Positions 26,301 through 64,000 of a DNA stretch of 64,000 bases are shown piece by piece (the first letter of the stretch is position 1; each line of letters starts with the position of its first letter). The position numbers and the translations under genes are program-made. The notes under the pieces were generated by a model. The model worked only from the letters and a program-made list of their open reading frames with translations, did no database searches and had not been told where the DNA came from. The DNA comes from Limanda limanda (lineage: Eukaryota > Chordata > Actinopteri > Pleuronectiformes > Pleuronectidae), in the NCBI RefSeq assembly GCF_963576545.1, contig NC_083651.1:6982886-7046885 (forward strand), in the 5' to 3' direction.

Positions 26301-29010
26301 GGTTAACACAAGGAATCTCCAAAACTGTTCATGAACCATAATTCAGAGGAAGGATTGGTAAAAAAAATGTTGCTGATACATGACACAACTGCTGAAGAAG
26401 AAACTTAAGAAACAACTTCCCAACAGTACCTTTAATATTCATCCACTAGCTTCCACAGTTATGCTGAGCTTCGACATTTCTGCATCCCTGAAACTGCCCC
26501 TAAACTGGCTTTAGAGAAAGACAACAACAAAAACACAAAGCTGTTCTCACCGAGTCTATTCTTAGAGCTTTGTGCTTGTTAGTGGACTGTACATGTATGA
26601 ACCAACAGATGGGCTCACCACAGTAGTCTGGATTTCCTCCCTGTGAAACGCTCTCAGAGTTTGTCTTTGTCAATGGTTGTGTTCTGCTGTCAAACCACTG
26701 CAACGGCCACCAGGACTGGAGCTGTTATTTGAGTCTGGAACTCTGTTCAGCCTGGATCACACACCACAGAGAATTGCCTTCACAACCACAGCCTCTTTTC
26801 CTCTTGTCCATTCAGTTTGTGTTAGGAAGCAGAGAGTGAGAGAGAGAGAGAGCGGTGGGTAAACTCTCTGCCAGTGCAACAACACAGGCCTCTGTAGAGC
26901 ACGCACTGACTCCATTCTCCCATGTCTGCTGCTTTTGCTCTGTCTCTATAAATTAAAACATGAAGGGAAGTGGAGTAGCGGCTCTCCTTCACAGGCAACA
27001 AATCAAAACAAGAGATTTAAAAAATAACACAGCCGCCCAGCCAAGGCAGCTGTGGTGAGACTTGGCCGGCCACGGTTGTGGTTGGCTTGGACACCGAAGT
27101 ATGAATGAATTTGCGCCTGGAGTATATTTAAGTTTCCCAATCTCCTGGCTGGTCCTGACTTCTGTGTCCCACAACTCGTATCGCAAATCTGTTTTCCCTT
27201 TTCTATCTTTCTAACCATTTTCCACAAATCCTTCTCCCTGTTGGACTCTCTCTCAACCGCTGTCTCACTTTTGGTTTCTCCCTCTTTCTGCTCGGTTTAA
27301 CTTCATGTGCTTAATTGGCAAGCCCTTACACAAAAACCCTCTAATTTCGTTTTTAGGAGCATTTTATATCAAGCTGTGGGAGCGGGCTGTGGGGGAGTGG
27401 GCCGGCAATTAAAACAGCTTCATTGACCTTAAATGATCCTGCGGGCTACAGACCACAGTTTGGAAACGTTCTCCTTCACCTGAAGTTACCTTCTCCTCAC
27501 TTCACCTCTCTCTCTGCGATTCCACATCTCAGTCTTGCTTTGCCTTGTTTCTTCATCTTACACTTTCCAATAAAAGATTTATTAAATATATATATATATT
27601 ATTATATATAGCTGCTCTATAGCGGCTTTTGAGCTTTAAGGCTTTTTTTTCTCCCACAGTCATCTGTAGATTTTCTATTAATGTTTTAAGTTATCATTCT
27701 GTTTGATTCCCATAATGTTTCTCAAACCACATCTTGCATTTTGGATTCTTCATGTGCTAGTGTTTAAGTTAAGTAACTTGTTAAAAAATTAATCTTTGTT
27801 CCACTGCTAAATGAAGTCCTGCATGGGTACATTTTCCAAAAGCCTCCTGCAAACCTCCGTACGGAACCCAAACCATTTTTGCCGCAATTATCTCCAAGTC
27901 AAATCCGGACCTACACGAACCCGAGTTGTGTTCTGGGGAAAGTATCCGTCAGTTGCCGTAGCACCTGTGCTCCTGCAGCTGTCAGTGTTTCCTCCATGAC
28001 AAAGTGTCGAGCTTGCTGCTATCAAAAGCTAATACACCAATTACAAGCAGCAAAGCCACTGAGACCGTGTTCACCACTGGCTCTTTGTCTTTATATGATC
28101 CAAATTGAAACACTAGCTGGTTTGGTATTGTATAATAGTTATTTGAGCTGAAGTGAAGGGGTGAAAGGTGGCGTCATATGGGCTGAAATCATTGTGACTG
28201 ACTAGACTTCATATTTGCTGATTTTTTTTAATGATTTCTCCCCACATTCAATCTATAATATAATGATTTACCTGCATGAATACACAGTGACGCTGTTGTA
28301 GGACGCTATAAAAGATTTATCTGTCTCAGACTGGCCAGCAAAGTTTGAACATAAACAACTCTTCCAGCTTCTCTACAACAAAAGTGTTCCAGGATGTAAA
28401 TGAGTTAAGCCTCAGATGGTCCGTGTCCATGTTGCAGGTGCATGACGAGGAAAACCAGGATTTACGGAGCTCAGTAGAAACATTTTGCTGCCTTGTTTCT
28501 CCTCTGGACTGGAACATGGGAGATGTACAGTAGCCTCACAGGGGAACTACATATTTTCCATCATCACATTAACCATGTTATCGCTCCCTGTTTCATGTGC
28601 ATCCATGCAGCCTGCCACAGACCGCCGTGCCATTAATCTAAACTTAATGTAAATATTTATCTGGTTTAAACTTCCAGCTGGATGATGAATTAGCGTCTGA
28701 ATAGCAGAAAAAATACCCACGTTTCTGCTCTGTGGCCTGAACTGCTGAAAGGTCTTGTTAATTTAATGACCAGTTATGCTCAAGGAAGACATTTTATTAA
28801 TCTGATTATTTATTATTCGGAAATTCGACAGATTGAGATCAGCGTTTTGGCCACATATGAATACAAAAAACTGCCACAATGGGTTTCTCAGTAAATGGCT
28901 AGTTTCTGCCATGTGCCATGCCTTCAGACAGGAAAGCATTTAATGGGTTATTTTGCAGAGAATTAATTGGAAACACGTTTTCCCAGCTAAGATAAATAGA
29001 TTCAGTCACT

Positions 29011-29484
29011 TCACCTGGAAAAACGTACATTCCATTGCTCCAAACAATAGCTGTGGTCGTCCGGGAACACAAGCGAGTTGTTGCCGGGGAAAGTCCATCT
29101 GAGGTGGAAACCTGGCGGAGAAACCAACTTGTTAACTGGACCGTTCTCCCACTCTGTGTACTTGTCTTTGCCCCTCTGCATCCACCACGAATCATTTACA
29201 CTGAACTGTCCATAATCCAGGTTTCTGACAGTAACTCTGCAGTCGGCCAAACTCTCTCTCTGCTGTTTACTTACGTGGAACATCTTGTCTTTCTCTCCGT
29301 CAGGTTTTTTTACGATCGCAGACGTCACACCAGAGCCAAAGGTGAGTGGAGTTTCTCTCTCTCTCTCTCTCTCTCTTTTTTTACTTTTTCCGCTTCTGTT
29401 TTTCAAGTCATACTCATTTTCTCTCTTCCACAACAAAATTCCTTAACAATGGCTTCATTTAGAGAGTTTGTAAAGTATTTATAA
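29011..29484. other. Region open on both strands; possible exon or conserved non-coding element
   Basis: The + strand is open for 149 codons from 29035, and the - strand for 141 codons ending at 29011. The - strand reading is rich in tryptophan and aromatic residues (for example NDSWWMQRGKDKYTEWENG) and looks protein-like, but I do not recognise it. On the + strand a good acceptor (ctttctctccgtcag) before 29304 and a strong donor CCAAAG|gtgagt after 29341 would define a 38-nt exon, possibly a non-coding 5' exon. Neither reading is established. Confidence 0.25.
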
Positions 29485-30177
29485 ATCAACCACATCATTT
29501 CAACATTGGTGGGCCCTCGGCCAAACCCCAAATCGCCTCCATGTGTCCGGGGTGTGTTAGTGAAGCACTGAATGAACGTGGATGAGCTAATGAGCTGCAG
29601 GGTGAAGTATAATAGGACGAATGTTGTTTCACAAATTCAGACAATTTACCATTTAGCTTTTCCCTCCATGGTTTTAATAATGTGGCGCTTTGGTGCCGAC
29701 ACAGATGTAATTACACAAATCAACCACTAGAGAGAGGCAGAGTATTTATTTTCTGTTACCTCTCACACTGGTGAGGCTGAGAGGAGGAGGGGGGATATGA
29801 GCACACAAAATCTTAATGTTTAAGATATAGAAAGAAACGGAAGTGGAAAATCATTGCAATTGTAGAACATATGAATTAAAACCATTATATGACAAGGTTT
29901 TATGACGTGTCTTTAAATATTACATCTTTAGATACTTTGTGGAGGTGTGTAAGTGCATTTAAATTTTTTATTCAGTGTTTTATTTTTCATTGCTGCAAAC
30001 AGATGATCACAACAGTGCAGTGTGTGTGTGATGAACTGAAAAGCAGATGGAATAGGGAAGGAGGTGAAGTTGTTTTCTCTCTGTGACTGTGTTGAGATGT
30101 CAGTGACTCTGAGAGGGGATTAGACAGGTAAACAGCCCAATTCCACTCGCTGGGTTAATTCACCGCCATCTGAAAAC

Positions 30178-30496
30178 ATGAGTCTCCCTCTCTCTCTCTC
30201 TCCTCCGAGAGTCCCCTCCTTCTTTCTCCTCGCTCTCCCCCCTCGCCTCCCCTCCCCGACTAGTGATAGGGCAGACATGGAGTCAACGGAGGAGAGAGGC
30301 GGCGAGAGGAGGAGGAGGAAAGGGAGGGAGGGAAAGAGAGTTGGGATGCGAGGGACTGAAGTAGAAACAAAGGGACGCTGCAGGTGTGTGGAGTTGGTCA
30401 TCCTGAATATCATTAGCAAGCTGTGGCTGTGAGAGGTGAGGGAACAGGTGGACAAGTTTTTAAAGAAGCAGTTTAGTTCATTTCCTAAAAGTGCAG
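30178..30496 (+). promoter_or_regulatory. Polypyrimidine-polypurine region just upstream of the adarb1 R-domain exon; possible 5' UTR or promoter
   Basis: A pyrimidine-rich run (about 30183-30257) is followed after a short spacer by a purine-rich run (about 30285-30375). The arms are broadly complementary, so a transcript could fold back on itself. An upstream reading frame starts at ATG 30178 and ends at 30432. A possible donor, ctgcag|gtgtgt, lies at 30382-30383. Transcription of this stretch is not shown by sequence alone. It could be leader, promoter or intron. Confidence 0.35.
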
Positions 30497-30504
30497 CCAG
30501 AGAC

Positions 30505-63122
<32,618 letters not shown>

Positions 63123-64000
63123 GTAAACACTCCTCTCTGATCTGGAGTTTCTGCTCTAATGTGGTGACATTTTAACTTGAGAGAAATTCATGCCGACCAT
63201 GTTCTCATGTTCCTGTTGTGAGGGGATCAGGGCTCGCCTTGTTGATCTTTGCTAATCAAACTCCAGCTTCTCTAAATAGCAGAGAGGACGACGGTAATCC
63301 TCAGCAGTGAACCTGGTTATCCCTGTTGCTGGTCAGTCTGTGGCAGGGAGACACTTATTGCTTTTCTGGTGTTTGATCTGAGCTGACATTTACCTTGTTC
63401 CTGCCATATTTAAATAGCTTCATCATTTTGTCAATTCTCCGCATTGGCTTGACCTTTTAAAAATGGTCACAAAGACCAGGAAACCAGCTTTTTTTCTAGC
63501 TTGTGCCTCTGAACCGGTGACGGTCCGTCTCGTGAACTCAATATCTCAGGAAGAACTCGAGGGATGTTTTTAAATGTTTACTTAAACTCAAGAATTAACA
63601 GATTGAAAGGTCCGAAAATCCAAAAGGTCAAAGGTCAACCTCAATGTGGCATCATAATCAAAACATAATAATCAACAACATAATTCAGGAACAGAGGGGG
63701 AGACCATAATTCCTGCAACTTGACAGATTGGTGGAGTTTTACAATTTCTTACAAGTTATTCTAGTATTCTAGTTTTTTACTGACAACCATAATCTTATAT
63801 TTCAGTGTTTATTGATATGAAGCATTTGAAGAATGCCAAGAAATAACATCTAAACCCCAGTGGAGATATTGTTTGAATGCGTTCGTTGAGTTTGAGAGCA
63901 GGACGTAGAGATGTTGTGCTCTTCCACAGATCTTTGTGCTTCCACTCGAACCTTGTGCTCCAGCTGTGGGTTTGCACTCGTATGTTTTGTTGATTGGACA
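63123..64000 (+). other. adarb1: Start of the next adarb1 intron, cut by the window edge
   Basis: Begins GCG|gtaaac and contains the dispersed repeat at 63480-63690. None of the remaining C-terminal ADAR2 sequence is found here. Confidence 0.85.
63480..63690 (+). repeat. Dispersed fish repeat (ggtcaaaggtca type)
   Basis: It includes cgtgaactcaatatctcagg, gtttacttaaactcaagaat and aaaaggtcaaaggtcaacct, in the order I recognise from a frequent fish repeat. The ggtcaaaggtca core also resembles a nuclear-receptor DR1 site, but here it is part of the repeat. Confidence 0.55.

Noticed and set aside
63626..63650. DR1 nuclear-receptor site ggtcaaaggtca
   Set aside because: It is a fixed part of a dispersed fish repeat, so the match alone does not suggest local regulation.

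Overview
This is vertebrate nuclear DNA, most likely from a ray-finned (teleost) fish. It has large introns with GT-AG junctions, many long CA/TG and CT microsatellites, and several dispersed repeats of kinds I recognise from fish genomes, including a non-autonomous hAT transposon with intact target-site duplication. There are no operons, ribosome binding sites or other prokaryotic signals.

The one clearly supported gene is on the + strand from about 30.5 kb to beyond the right edge. It is adarb1, encoding ADAR2, the adenosine-to-inosine double-stranded-RNA editing enzyme. Eight coding exons can be placed to the base, and reading frame and splice phase agree across all seven internal junctions: 30505-30604, 49773-49847, 52717-53642, 55864-55978, 58436-58604, 58796-58947, 59603-59771 and 62941-63122. 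They encode an optional arginine-rich N-terminal extension, two dsRNA-binding domains, and most of the deaminase domain with all zinc ligands and the catalytic glutamate. The C-terminal exons and 3' UTR lie outside the window. I cannot tell which teleost paralogue (adarb1a or adarb1b) this is.

Two regulatory layers show in the gene. The first exon adds exactly 49 in-frame residues ahead of the usual start codon, like the R-domain extension described for mammalian ADAR2. Upstream of the exon at 52717, an AA dinucleotide lies so that its use as a splice acceptor would add exactly 47 nt, the size of the self-editing cassette of mammalian ADAR2, and would shift the frame into an early stop.

Layout: 1-30.5 kb has no convincing gene. 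It may be intergenic or may hold 5' non-coding exons of adarb1. It contains degenerate LINE-like sequence, microsatellites, the hAT element at 16180-17064, one orphan exon-like stretch at 20041-20129 and a region open on both strands at 29011-29484. From 30.6 to 49.8 kb is the first large intron, with a CT-rich array, an inverted CA/TG microsatellite pair and repeat fragments. From 49.8 to 64 kb are the remaining exons, whose introns carry LINE remnants and dispersed repeats.
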